The notes under the pieces were generated by a model. It searched no databases. It saw only the letters and a list, made by a program, of their open reading frames with translations, and was not told the DNA's origin. Of a stretch of DNA of 64,000 nt, positions 54,109 to 64,000 are shown in pieces (positions within the stretch are counted from its first letter, which is position 1; every line of letters begins with the position of its first letter). The DNA is from Kineococcus xinjiangensis (GTDB lineage: Bacteria > Actinomycetota > Actinomycetes > Actinomycetales > Kineococcaceae). Position numbers and translations under genes: made by a program. The DNA lies in contig NZ_PTJD01000008.1 in NCBI RefSeq assembly GCF_002934625.1, positions 1-64,000 on the forward strand. The letters are read 5' to 3'.

Positions 54109-55134
54109 TCAGCGGCCCCGCGCGGTCGCGACCGTCACCACGGCGCGCTCGAGGGCGAAGTCGCCGTCCGGGCCCGCACCCTTGACGGCTGCGTCCGCCT
54201 GCGCGACCGCCCGGATCGCCTCCCCCAGCGCCTCGGCCGACCAGTGCTGCAGGTCCCGGCGCGCCCGGTCCACCTGCCACGGCGCCATCCCCAGGTCGCG
54301 CGCGAGGTCGGCGGAGCGGCCCCGCTCCGCCCCCACCTTCGCCAGGGTCCGCAGCCGCGACGCCAGCGCGGCCACCACCAGCACCGGCACGACGCCCGTC
54401 GCCGAGGCGTGCCGCAGCAGCGCCAGCGCCCGCCCCGCGTGCCCCTCCACGGCGGCGTCGGCGACGTCGAAGCCCGTCGCCTCGACACGCCCCCCGTGGT
54501 AGCGGCGCACGTCCTCGGCGGTGATGGTCCCCTCCGTGTCCGCGCAGAGCTGGTCGCACGCCGCGGCGAGCTCCCCCAGCTCGTTGCCGAGCGCGTCGAC
54601 CAGCGCCCGGGCGGCGTCCGCGTCCATGCGCCGGCGGGCCCGCCGCATCGATCCCAGGACGAACTCGATCTTGTCCTGGTCGCGCTTGAGCGGCTGGCAG
54701 GCCACCTCCACCGCGCCCGGCACCGCCCTGGCCGTCTCGAGGACCTTCCTGGCCCGGTTGCCACCCCGGTGGCGCACCACGAGCACGGTGCTCGGCGAGG
54801 GGTCGGCGAGGTAGGCGGTGACGTCGCCGACGAAGGCGTCGCCGGCTGCCTCGGCGCCGTCGACGACGACGACCGACCGCTCGTCGAAGAGCGAGGGGCT
54901 GGCCCACGTCGCGAGCTGCCCCGCGAGGTAGCCGGCTGCGGCGACGTCGGTCCGCTCCAACTGCGCGTCCTGCGCACGCAGGCGTGCCAGCAGCGAGCTG
55001 AGGGCGATGTCGGCGAGGTGGTCCTCCGGGCCGGTGAGCAGCACGACCGGCGCGGCGGGCACGTCGTGCGGGTCGGCGGCGGTCGCGGCGACCGGCCGGG
55101 TCGGGGCGGTGCGGGGGGCGGTCGCGCGGGGCAC
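54109..55134 (-). CDS. holA: DNA polymerase III subunit delta
   Basis: This clamp-loader subunit opens the sliding clamp. PVVLLTGPEDHLADIALSSL at the start, LVVRHRGGNRARKVLE in the middle and the C-terminal collar domain with MAPWQVDRARRDLQHWS are typical of the actinobacterial HolA of about 340 aa. GTG 55134 is the likely start. It follows comEA-comEC after a 106-nt gap, as in many actinomycetes. Confidence 0.93.
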   Translation of the reverse strand: MPRATAPRTAPTRPVAATAADPHDVPAAPVVLLTGPEDHLADIALSSLLARLRAQDAQLERTDVAAAGYLAGQLATWASPSLFDERSVVVVDGAEAAGDAFVGDVTAYLADPSPSTVLVVRHRGGNRARKVLETARAVPGAVEVACQPLKRDQDKIEFVLGSMRRARRRMDADAARALVDALGNELGELAAACDQLCADTEGTITAEDVRRYHGGRVEATGFDVADAAVEGHAGRALALLRHASATGVVPVLVVAALASRLRTLAKVGAERGRSADLARDLGMAPWQVDRARRDLQHWSAEALGEAIRAVAQADAAVKGAGPDGDFALERAVVTVATARGR

Positions 55135-55240
55135 GGCCCAAGGGTGCCACCCTCCCCCCACACGACCGCGTCCCCGGCCCGCATCTGCGCCTACGTCCAC
55201 TGCCCGCGGTCCCGGCGTCGGCAGCGGTCCCGGTGCGCCC

Positions 55241-56908
55241 TCACCACCCGGCGCCCCGGAATCCGCTCCGCCGCCGTGGACCGGCGGGCTCCGGCCGTCG
55301 GCCGGCGCGCAGCAGGTGCGGCGCCGCAGCGAGGACCGCGACCAGCAGCAGCGTCACGAGGGCGAGCAGCACCGCCCCGCGCGCCCCCGCGGGCAGCGGC
55401 AGCGCCGTCGGTGCCGCCGCCGCCGCACGGGCCAGCAGTGCGATCCAGCCGGTCGCCACGGCGGCCAGCTGCGCCAGCGCCGCGGCCACCGCCGGCGAGC
55501 ACGGAGCCGCCAGGGCCGCCGCCAGCCCGAGGACGGTCGCGGGCGCCACCGCCGGGGCGGCGAGCGCGTTGACGGGGACGGACAGGAGATTCACCTCCGG
55601 GTTCAGCAGCACCACGACCGGCCCGCACGCCGCCTGCGCCACCGCCGGCACCGCCAGCGCCGCCGCCAGCCACCGCGGCAGCCCCCGGGCCTGCAGCCAG
55701 CGCGTCCACGAGGAGGCGAGGAGGAGCAGCGCGGCCGTGGCCAGGACGGACAGGGCGAAGCCGTGCTCCCGCGCCAGCCACGGGTCCAGCGCCAGCAGGA
55801 CGAGGACCGCAGCCAGCAGCACGGGCAACCCCCGGCCCGGCCGCCCCGCCACCAGGCCCAGCAGGCCGATGCCGCCCATCACGGCGGCGCGCAGGACGCT
55901 CGGCTCGGGGCGGGCGAGGAGCACGAAGCCGGCGAGGACGCCGCCCGCCACCACCAGCCGCAGCCGCCGGCCCGCGCCGGCCGCGCCGGCGAGCAGCAGC
56001 GCGGCCCCGCACACCAGGGTCGTGTTGGCGCCGCTGACGGCCGTCAGGTGCGCGAGCCCGACCGAGCGCATGTCCGCCTCGAGCTCCGGCGGCAGCATGC
56101 TGGTGTCCCCGACGACGAGGGCCGGCACCAGCCCGGCGGCGTCCGGCGGCAGCCCCTCGCAGGCCCGTCGCAGCCCCGCGCGCAGCCGCTCCGCCGCGCG
56201 GTGGGCCGGTGGGGCGGGAGCCACCCGGGCGGGTTCCGGCGCGGCCAGCAGAACGGCCACCGGACGCCCCGGCCGGTCCGGGGGGCGCAGCCGGCCGCGC
56301 GCGGCGTAGCGCTCCCCCGGGCGCACCGCGCTCCAGGAGTCACCGCCCAGGACGAGGACCGGGGCGGCGGCCGCGACCCGCACCCCACCGGACTCCGCCT
56401 CCAGCACCCTGGCCCGCAGCAGGACCCGCGGGGGCGCCCCGTCGGGGCGGGCGGCGAGGCGGCGGGGATCGGTCGAGACCTCCAGCAGGACCTCCGCCGC
56501 GGCCTCCTCCGCCGCCCACTGCGGCAGGGGACCGTCGCGGGCCACGGCCACCTGGGCCGCCGCCGAGAGCGCGACGACACCCGAAGCCGCCAGGACCAGC
56601 ACCGCACCCGCGACGAGCCCCACCTCCCGCTCCCCGCGACGGCCGCGCGCGGGGCCGCGGCCGCGCCGCTGCAGCAGCGCCACGACGGAGCCGAGGAGCA
56701 GGAGGAGCACGGCTGCGGCGAGGGCGCCGTCCGCGGCGGGTGCCGAGACCGCCCAGACCGCACCCGCCCAGGCCGCCACGGCCGCCGGGAGCAGCCGCAG
56801 GTCCAGCCGCCGTGGGCCGCGACCCGTGCTGTCACCGCCCGGCGCCCGACCGGCGGGGGCTGCCCGCTCGCCGAGGGCCGCCGGGCCGCCTGCCGCTCCC
56901 CGGCTCAC
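55241..56908 (-). CDS. comEC: ComEC/Rec2 family competence channel protein, short form
   Basis: This is the putative inner-membrane channel for DNA uptake. Two N-terminal helices, a DUF4131/OB-like periplasmic region (about 130-230) and the Competence domain (about 260-530) with LTAVSGANTTLVCGAALLLA and LREHGF-type helix AREHGFALSVLATAALLL are present. At 555 aa it ends right after the membrane domain and lacks the C-terminal metallo-beta-lactamase nuclease domain of full-length ComEC. Its GTG overlaps the comEA stop by GTGA. Confidence 0.92.
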   Translation of the reverse strand: MSRGAAGGPAALGERAAPAGRAPGGDSTGRGPRRLDLRLLPAAVAAWAGAVWAVSAPAADGALAAAVLLLLLGSVVALLQRRGRGPARGRRGEREVGLVAGAVLVLAASGVVALSAAAQVAVARDGPLPQWAAEEAAAEVLLEVSTDPRRLAARPDGAPPRVLLRARVLEAESGGVRVAAAAPVLVLGGDSWSAVRPGERYAARGRLRPPDRPGRPVAVLLAAPEPARVAPAPPAHRAAERLRAGLRRACEGLPPDAAGLVPALVVGDTSMLPPELEADMRSVGLAHLTAVSGANTTLVCGAALLLAGAAGAGRRLRLVVAGGVLAGFVLLARPEPSVLRAAVMGGIGLLGLVAGRPGRGLPVLLAAVLVLLALDPWLAREHGFALSVLATAALLLLASSWTRWLQARGLPRWLAAALAVPAVAQAACGPVVVLLNPEVNLLSVPVNALAAPAVAPATVLGLAAALAAPCSPAVAAALAQLAAVATGWIALLARAAAAAPTALPLPAGARGAVLLALVTLLLVAVLAAAPHLLRAGRRPEPAGPRRRSGFRGAGW

Positions 56909-57897
56909 GTCCGCACCAGGTCGCGCAGACCCGCGAGCAGCTTCGGCCCGATGCCCTCGACTTCCCCGAGCTGCTCCACCTGGGAGAACCGCCCGTGCTC
57001 ACCGCGCCAGGCCACGATGCGCTCCGCCAGCACGGGCCCGACCCCCGGCAGCGCGTCGAGGTCGTGGACCGTGGCGGTGTTGAGGTCGAGCACCTGCCCC
57101 GGACCGCCTGCCGCGGCCGGGACCCCGGGGGCGGCGGAGCCACCCGGGGGCGGGCCCGGCGCCGGCTCGCCAGGGGCCGGCACGTGGAGCTGCTCGCCGT
57201 CGACGAGGACGCGGGCCAGGTTCAGCCGCCCCAGGTCCGCGTCCGGCGCGGCGCCGCCCGCCGCGTCGAGCGCCTGCGCCACGCGGCTGCCGCCCGGCAG
57301 CTCCACCACCCCGGGGCGCGCGACCCTGCCGACGACGTGCACGACCACCGGGGCGACGGCCTCCAGCGGGGGCACCTCCACCGCGGCGAGCGCGGTCGGC
57401 TGCCGCTCGCCGTCCGGTGCCCCCGCCTGCCCTGCGCCCGCCTCCGCACCGGTGGCCGAGAGGGCGGTGGCAGAGGTGCCCCTCGGGCCCGGCTGCGCAG
57501 CGGGCCACGTGACGCCGGCCCGGGCTCCCACGAGGACGGCCGCCACCGCGGTGAGCAGCACCGCTCCCAGGGCGGCGGAGCGGCGCGGCAGCAGCCGCAC
57601 CGACGCCGGCAGCCGGTCCGCGACCCGCAGGAGCAGCTCCTCCTGCAGCGGCGGCGGCCCCGCCCGGTGGCGCGCCCGCCCCGCCTCGCCCGGCGGCCCC
57701 TGCAGCCGGGGCGGGGCCGGTCGCGCAGGATCCGGCGCATCCGGCCCTCCTGCCGCCTCGCGACGCAGGGCCGCGGCGCGCAGCTGGCGCCGGGCCATCG
57801 CCCGCGGGTCCTCCGGCCACCGCGCCGGGGCACCGGCCGCGGACGGCCGTGCCGCGGCGAGGCGACTGCGCGCGTCGGGATCTGCGGGAGGGGCCAC
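56905..57897 (-). CDS. comEA: ComEA-like helix-hairpin-helix DNA-binding protein
   Basis: This membrane-anchored DNA receptor has a long disordered cytoplasmic N-terminus (about 1-105), one transmembrane helix (about 107-127), an SLBB domain (VVHVVGRVARPGVVELPGGS) and two helix-hairpin-helix motifs (LDLNTATVHDLDALPGVGPV, then GEVEGIGPKLLAGLRDLV). It precedes comEC. GTG 57897 has TAGCGT exactly 6 nt upstream, so the mRNA is probably leaderless. Confidence 0.95.
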   Translation of the reverse strand: MAPPADPDARSRLAAARPSAAGAPARWPEDPRAMARRQLRAAALRREAAGGPDAPDPARPAPPRLQGPPGEAGRARHRAGPPPLQEELLLRVADRLPASVRLLPRRSAALGAVLLTAVAAVLVGARAGVTWPAAQPGPRGTSATALSATGAEAGAGQAGAPDGERQPTALAAVEVPPLEAVAPVVVHVVGRVARPGVVELPGGSRVAQALDAAGGAAPDADLGRLNLARVLVDGEQLHVPAPGEPAPGPPPGGSAAPGVPAAAGGPGQVLDLNTATVHDLDALPGVGPVLAERIVAWRGEHGRFSQVEQLGEVEGIGPKLLAGLRDLVRT

Positions 57898-57903
57898 GCC
57901 AGG

Positions 57904-57909
57904 ACGCTA
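57904..57909 (-). promoter_or_regulatory. -10 element of leaderless comEA promoter
   Basis: TAGCGT is followed by CCTGGC and then the GTG. Confidence 0.6.
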
Positions 57910-58060
57910 GGAGCGCCCGCGGCCCGGCCGGCCGCCGGCGGGTCGCCTGTGGACGGACAGCCCCCGGACCGCGCCTGTGGACCCCGTCCGGTGTCCCGCA
58001 GGTCACCGGACGGGGCGAGCGGCACGGTCGCCCGGGTGGAACGGGCGCCGTGCCGGACGG

Positions 58061-60592
<2,532 letters not shown>

Positions 60593-60668
60593 CTCGTCCT
60601 CCCGCGCTGCGGACCGGCTCCGAGCCGGCCCGGTCGTCGAGCGGCGTTCCGCCCCCGGACATGAAGAA

Positions 60669-60689
60669 ACCCCTCGCACGTGGAGGGGT
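60669..60689 (-). terminator. attenuator terminator in the leuS leader
   Basis: On the minus strand ACCCCTC and GAGGGGT pair around a 7-nt loop and run into TTCTTC, giving a hairpin with a short U-rich tail between the leader peptide and leuS. A second stem (GCCGCGC / GCGCGGC, 60718-60691) overlaps the end of the leader peptide and could act as the pause or competing structure. Confidence 0.65.
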
Positions 60690-60708
60690 CGCCGCGCCGA
60701 CGTGGTGG

Positions 60709-60744
60709 TCAGCGCGGCCCGGGAAGCAGGAGGGTCCGCCGCAT
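60709..60744 (-). CDS. leuS leader peptide ([11 protein letters not shown])
   Basis: An 11-codon frame has three consecutive leucine codons (CTC CTG CTT). Its stop codon is embedded in the GCCGCGC stem. The ATG lies 6 nt after TAAGCT, so it would be translated from the very 5' end of the transcript. Directly downstream is a terminator-like hairpin and then leuS. This is the layout of ribosome-mediated attenuation sensing charged tRNA-Leu. Confidence 0.75.
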   Translation of the reverse strand: MRRTLLLPGPR

Positions 60745-60750
60745 CGCGTC

Positions 60751-60756
60751 AGCTTA
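60751..60756 (-). promoter_or_regulatory. -10 element of leuS leader promoter
   Basis: TAAGCT is followed by GACGCG and then the ATG of the leader peptide. The -35 is not evident. Confidence 0.6.
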
Positions 60757-60799
60757 GCCGACGTGCTGCGGCGGACCCCGGTCGCGCCGTCCACCCGCG

Positions 60800-60839
60800 C
60801 CCGCCCACCTCCCGGCGCCCGTGCGGGGAGGTGGGCGGG
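60800..60839 (-). terminator. terminator after the degenerate GGDEF gene
   Basis: A perfect 14-bp stem (CCCGCCCACCTCCC / GGGAGGTGGGCGGG) with a 12-nt loop lies 7 nt past the stop of the GGDEF gene. Confidence 0.8.
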
Positions 60840-60846
60840 GCTGCGG

Positions 60847-61716
60847 TCAGTGCGGCTCGATGTCCGCGCGGCGACGGCCCCAGCCGGCCTGCGGGGCGCT
60901 GGTGCGCAGCGCCCGGCGCTGCTGCAGCGCCTTCTCCGCCCGGGCGAGGAGGTCGTCGACGTCGCCCTCGTCCCAGGGCGCGAGCACCGCGGCGCCGACG
61001 TCGACGGTCTGGCGCTCGGCGATCGCCGTCACGAGCCCACCGGCGGCGCGCTCGGCGTGCCGCTGCTCCGCCAGCCCGGCCCGCATGCGCCGCTCCAGCT
61101 CCTGGGCGTGCAGGCCGGTGCCGGGGCCCACCACCAGGAAGCGGCCGGTCTCGTCGGCGCCGACCACGTCGGAGGAGCGGGTGGCGTTGCGCAGGGCCGC
61201 GGCGGCCGCGGCGCGCAGGGCCGCCGTGCGCTCGACGCGCTCCGCGACGCCCTGGGCGCCTCCGGGTCCGCCCAGCACGACCGCGGGGGTGACCTCCACG
61301 ACGCAGCAGTGCACCGCCCCGCCGCTGCGGCGGGCCGACTCCAGCACGTGGCGCGCCACGAGCAGCACGCCCTGGCGGTTGAGCAGGCCGGTGTCCTCGT
61401 CGAGGACGGTGGCGTCGCGGGCGGACTCCAGCGCCGCCGCCAGGTCCGCGGCGCACTGCTGCGCGGCCAGGCGCGAGCGCCGGGCGGCGTGCAGCGCCGA
61501 GGCCAGCACGGCCACGACGACGCCGAGCACGACCAGCACGAGCGTCTCGACCACCACCGAGCTGTTGAGGGCCGCCACGGCGACCAGGATCGCGCTGCCC
61601 CCGAGGGGGGCGACCAGGAGCAGGGAGGGTCGCCGCGACGCCCGGGCGCGACCTGTCACGGCCAGGGGCTCCGCGGTGCCAGGGCGCTCGTCCTGCGGGT
61701 CTCGAGGGGTCTCCAC
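60847..61716 (-). CDS. two-TM protein with degenerate GGDEF domain
   Basis: Two transmembrane helices (about 28-50 and 54-76) are followed by a cytoplasmic domain with GGDEF architecture: DEDTGLLNRQGVLLVARHVL replaces the DxLTGLxNR motif region, and the signature loop reads VVGADETGRFLVV where GGDEF is expected. The catalytic Gly-Gly-Asp/Glu-Glu-Phe is absent, so cyclase activity is unlikely. It may sense or bind nucleotide instead. Start GTG 61716 is approximate. It is followed by a strong terminator. Confidence 0.8.
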   Translation of the reverse strand: METPRDPQDERPGTAEPLAVTGRARASRRPSLLLVAPLGGSAILVAVAALNSSVVVETLVLVVLGVVVAVLASALHAARRSRLAAQQCAADLAAALESARDATVLDEDTGLLNRQGVLLVARHVLESARRSGGAVHCCVVEVTPAVVLGGPGGAQGVAERVERTAALRAAAAAALRNATRSSDVVGADETGRFLVVGPGTGLHAQELERRMRAGLAEQRHAERAAGGLVTAIAERQTVDVGAAVLAPWDEGDVDDLLARAEKALQQRRALRTSAPQAGWGRRRADIEPH

Positions 61717-61801
61717 CGACCGAGGATCGGGACGTCGGGGCGCTCGCTTGATGCGGCGAGAGGGTGATGTGCGCGTCCAGACACCCGGAGGGCGCAACGG
61801 C

Positions 61802-61833
61802 GAAGGGCGGCCCACCGGAGTGGACCGCCCTTC
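61802..61833 (-). terminator. terminator after tRNA-Ala
   Basis: GAAGGGCGG/CCGCCCTTC plus CCAC/GTGG form a 13-bp stem with one mismatch and a 4-nt loop, just downstream of the tRNA. Confidence 0.75.
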
Positions 61834-61838
61834 TGGGG

Positions 61839-61911
61839 TGGAGCTGAGGGGACTCGAACCCCTGACCCCCTCCATGCCATGGAGGTGCGCTACCAGCTGC
61901 GCCACAGCCCC
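61839..61911 (-). tRNA. tRNA-Ala (GGC)
   Basis: The minus-strand cloverleaf has acceptor GGGGCTG/CAGCTCC, anticodon stem CCTCC/GGAGG around ATGGCAT (anticodon GGC), T-loop TTCGAGT and discriminator A. CCA is not encoded. Confidence 0.97.
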
Positions 61912-62011
61912 TTGCCGTCGTCCCCGACCGTTCACCGGCCGCTTTCGACGTGGTCGAGCATAGACCACGCGACGTGTGCGGGGCGAACCGCCCCGTCCCC
62001 GGCGCGCCCGG

Positions 62012-62644
62012 TCAGCCCTCGACGCCCTCCCCCGCACCGGGCGGGCCGACGTTGTACTCGGCCAGCGTCCAGCCCTCCCCGCGGCGGGTGAGCACCGCCC
62101 AGTGGGCGTTGGCGAAGCCCGAGAAGACCGTCCACGAGTCCAGGGGCAGGCCCAGCAGCCGCAGGAGCGCGCCCTTGAGGGCGGCCCCGTGCGCGGCGAC
62201 CACGAGGAGGCCCCCGTCGGGCGCCTCCTCGGCGTGCCGGCGGATCGCCTCGGCGGCACGGGCGGCCATCTCGCTGCGCCGCTCCCCACCGCCGATGCGC
62301 ACGTCGTCGCCGCGGCGCCACGCGATCAGGTCGTCGGGCCAGCGCGCGGAGATCTCCTCGTGCGTCAGTCCCTGCCACTCCCCGGCGTGGACCTCGCGCA
62401 GGGCGGGGTCCAGGGTCAGCGGCAGGGCCACGCGCTCGGTGAGGGCGCGGGCGGTGTCGGCGGCGCGGCGCAGGTCCGAGGCCACCACCGCGCTGGGGCG
62501 CAGCAGCGCCAGCTCGGCGGCGGAGGCCGCCACCTGCCGGCGCCCGACCGCGTCGAGGTCGACGTCGAGCTGGCCCTGGAAGCGCCGCTCGGCGTTGAAG
62601 GAGGTGCGCCCGTGCCGCCAGAGGACGAGCGTGGCTGCGCCCAC
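62012..62644 (-). CDS. histidine phosphatase family protein
   Basis: This phosphoglycerate-mutase-like phosphatase has the catalytic His in VLWRHGRTSFNAERRFQG, the acid in LREVHAGEWQGLTHEE and the second His in LLVVAAHGAALKGALLRLL. Downstream of rsfS in actinomycetes such genes are often glucosyl-3-phosphoglycerate phosphatases, but the substrate cannot be fixed here. It starts 5 nt after the rsfS stop, as the last gene of the unit. Confidence 0.9.
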   Translation of the reverse strand: MGAATLVLWRHGRTSFNAERRFQGQLDVDLDAVGRRQVAASAAELALLRPSAVVASDLRRAADTARALTERVALPLTLDPALREVHAGEWQGLTHEEISARWPDDLIAWRRGDDVRIGGGERRSEMAARAAEAIRRHAEEAPDGGLLVVAAHGAALKGALLRLLGLPLDSWTVFSGFANAHWAVLTRRGEGWTLAEYNVGPPGAGEGVEG

Positions 62645-62649
62645 CGGGA

Positions 62650-63042
62650 TCAGGCGTCGCTGGTGACGCCGTCGGCCACCGGCTCGATGCTCGGCAGCTC
62701 GATCGGCGGGCAGTCCTTCCAGAGGCGCTCCAGGGAGTAGTACTCCCGCTCCTCCGAGTGCTGGACGTGGATCACCACGTCGATGAAGTCGAGGAGGACC
62801 CACCGGCCCTCGCGCTCGCCCTCCCGGCGCACGGGCTTGGCGCCCAGGCCCAGGAGGCGCTCCTCGACGGCGTCGGCGATGGTGCGGACCTGCCGCTCGT
62901 TCGGGGCGGAGGCCAGCAGGAAGGCGTCGGTGATGTACAGCTGCTCCGACACGTCGAGGGCGATGACGTCGGTGGCGAGCTTGTCGGCGGCCGCGGCGGC
63001 GGCCTGCACGACCAGCTCGAGGGCACGCTCGGATGCGGGCAC
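62650..63042 (-). CDS. rsfS: ribosome silencing factor RsfS
   Basis: RsfS binds L14 and blocks subunit joining in starvation. LATDVIALDVSEQLYITDAFLLASAPNERQV is split over residues 20-50 as the family core, and GRWVLLDFIDVVIHVQ followed by REYYSLERLWKDC is the conserved C-terminal half. GAGGAG lies 5 nt before GTG 63042. It follows nadD, the usual order. Confidence 0.96.
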   Translation of the reverse strand: MPASERALELVVQAAAAAADKLATDVIALDVSEQLYITDAFLLASAPNERQVRTIADAVEERLLGLGAKPVRREGEREGRWVLLDFIDVVIHVQHSEEREYYSLERLWKDCPPIELPSIEPVADGVTSDA

Positions 63043-63149
63043 GGAACTCCTCGGCACACGGCCCCGCGGGGCCGGACGGTCAGACACGATCGTCGACCAG
63101 TCTCCCACGTCCCCGGGGCGGTGGGCCGACCGCGACCGCCGGGGCCGGC

Positions 63150-63737
63150 TCAGGCGCCGCGCGGGTGGCGCGGGCTGTCGTAGAGGCCGTGCTTGGTGAT
63201 GTGCTGGACGACCCCGTCGGGCACCAGGTACCAGACGGGCAGCCCCTCCTGGACCCGGCGGCGGCAGTCCGTGGAGGAGATCGCCAGCGCGGGGACCTCC
63301 AGCAGGCTCACGCCCTCGGCGGGGAGGCCGTGGTCGCTGAGGGCGTGGCCGGGACGCGTCACGCCGACGAAGTGGGCGAGGTCCCACAGCTGCTCGGCGT
63401 CCTTCCACGACAGGATCTGCGCCAGCGCGTCCGCGCCGGTGATGAAGAACAGCTCCGCGTCCGGACGTTCCGCCGCGAGCTCCCGGAGGGTGTCGATCGT
63501 GTACGTCGGCCCGGGACGGTCGATGTCGAGGCGGCTCACCGTGAACTGCGGGTTCGAGGCGGTCGCGATGACGGTCATCAGGTAGCGGTGCTCCGCGGGC
63601 GCGATGTCCTCGCGCCCCTTCTGCCACGGCCTGCCGGTGGGCACGAAGACGACCTCGTCGAGGTCGTAGCGCGCCGCCACCTCGCTCGCGGCGACGAGGT
63701 GGCCGTGGTGGATCGGGTCGAAGGTCCCGCCCATCAC
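63150..63737 (-). CDS. nadD: nicotinate-nucleotide adenylyltransferase
   Basis: NadD adenylylates nicotinate mononucleotide in NAD synthesis. [17 protein letters not shown] is the nucleotide-binding motif and [13 protein letters not shown] the conserved ISST motif. With GTG 63737 the first beta strand is truncated: homologues start [11 protein letters not shown]. In frame immediately upstream the codons are CTG CGC CTG GGG, which would complete the strand if CTG 63749 or a further upstream codon initiates. There is no clear Shine-Dalgarno for any candidate. Confidence 0.94.
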   Translation of the reverse strand: MMGGTFDPIHHGHLVAASEVAARYDLDEVVFVPTGRPWQKGREDIAPAEHRYLMTVIATASNPQFTVSRLDIDRPGPTYTIDTLRELAAERPDAELFFITGADALAQILSWKDAEQLWDLAHFVGVTRPGHALSDHGLPAEGVSLLEVPALAISSTDCRRRVQEGLPVWYLVPDGVVQHITKHGLYDSPRHPRGA

Positions 63738-63764
63738 CCCCAGGCGCAGCGGGGGCGGGGGTGC

Positions 63765-63791
63765 GACGACCCCGACGACCCCGACGACCCC
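63765..63791. repeat. 9-bp tandem repeat (GACGACCCC)3
   Basis: Three perfect copies lie between the small membrane protein gene and nadD, upstream of the nadD start. Confidence 0.9.
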
Positions 63792-63802
63792 AGGGCCGTG
63801 GG

Positions 63803-63979
63803 TCAGTGCCGGGCTCCCATGTTGCGGAAGGCGAAGGTGATCAGCAGCAGGGCCATCAGGATGCAGAGCGCGATGACGCCGTACGCCAGCGCGGGCAGCG
63901 CCTCCTGGTGACCGGCGGCCGCGTTGATCGTGCTCGCCCCGTTCTCCTCCGCGTGGAACACGAGCGCCTGGATCGACAT
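63803..63979 (-). CDS. small single-TM membrane protein, 58 aa
   Basis: A 58-residue protein has one transmembrane helix in the C-terminal half ([21 protein letters not shown]) after a short polar N-terminus ([13 protein letters not shown]). Short one-helix proteins in exactly this place upstream of nadD recur in actinomycetes; function unknown. GAGGGG about 6 nt before the ATG is a plausible ribosome-binding site. The stop lies about 65 nt before nadD, so they are probably co-transcribed. Confidence 0.8.
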   Translation of the reverse strand: MSIQALVFHAEENGASTINAAAGHQEALPALAYGVIALCILMALLLITFAFRNMGARH

Positions 63980-64000
63980 GCTGGAACCCCTCGGGTGTGC

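Noticed and set aside
60593-60800. T-box riboswitch before leuS
   Set aside because: There is no AGGGUGGNACCGCG-type T-box sequence in the correct orientation. A Leu-run leader peptide with a downstream terminator explains the region better.

Overview
The window is a chromosomal segment of a very GC-rich actinomycete. GTG starts are at least as common as ATG, third codon positions are almost always G or C, and the genes are mostly housekeeping genes in a familiar actinobacterial order (comEA-comEC-holA, rpsT, lepA, hemW, DUF3097, hrcA-dnaJ, phoH-ybeY-corC-era, recO-uppS, zur/glyS, dgt-dusB, dnaG). A member of the Kineosporiaceae or a relative would fit, but the sequence alone does not fix the genus. 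I see no insertion sequence, prophage, integrase, CRISPR array or rRNA operon.

Layout. 0.2-4 kb: small hypothetical genes, a CAU-anticodon tRNA, a glycerophosphodiesterase, a secreted HNH protein and tRNA-Asn. 4-13 kb: dnaG, a 44-residue basic protein, a septum-formation-type membrane protein, dgt, dusB, an acyl-CoA dehydrogenase, glyS and divergent zur. 13-23 kb: ppc, an SRPBCC protein, the overlapping set TPR-GGDEF/recO/uppS, and leuA with its leader. 23-29 kb: a TetR regulator divergent from an SRPBCC-DUF3995 protein, then era, corC, ybeY and phoH (transcribed phoH to era with overlaps). 29-41.5 kb is an accessory block: pabC and fused pabAB, a VOC protein, two hypotheticals, the N-acetylglutaminylglutamine amide (NAGGN) osmolyte genes asnO-ngg-M42 peptidase, hinT, and a sigma factor with its GerMN/Gmad2 membrane partner. 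41.6-53 kb: dnaJ, hrcA, DUF3097, DUF4870, hemW, DUF1206, a rhodanese-metZ pair under a SAM riboswitch, an alpha/beta hydrolase and lepA. 53-64 kb: rpsT, holA-comEC-comEA, leuS with its leader, a degenerate GGDEF protein, tRNA-Ala, and the set phosphatase-rsfS-nadD-small membrane protein.

The most informative signals are regulatory. Two leader peptides with runs of leucine codons (Leu4 before leuA, Leu3 before leuS) point to ribosome-mediated leucine attenuation of both leucine synthesis and leucyl-tRNA charging. At least eleven transcription units carry a TANNNT hexamer 6-8 nt before the start codon, which is the signature of leaderless mRNAs, and this fixes several start codons. A SAM riboswitch whose P1 helix abuts the Shine-Dalgarno precedes rhodanese-metZ, a CIRCE operator precedes hrcA, and a perfect palindrome lies between tetR and its divergent target. 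Many transcription units end in long perfect hairpins without a strong U-tract, as is usual at this GC content.
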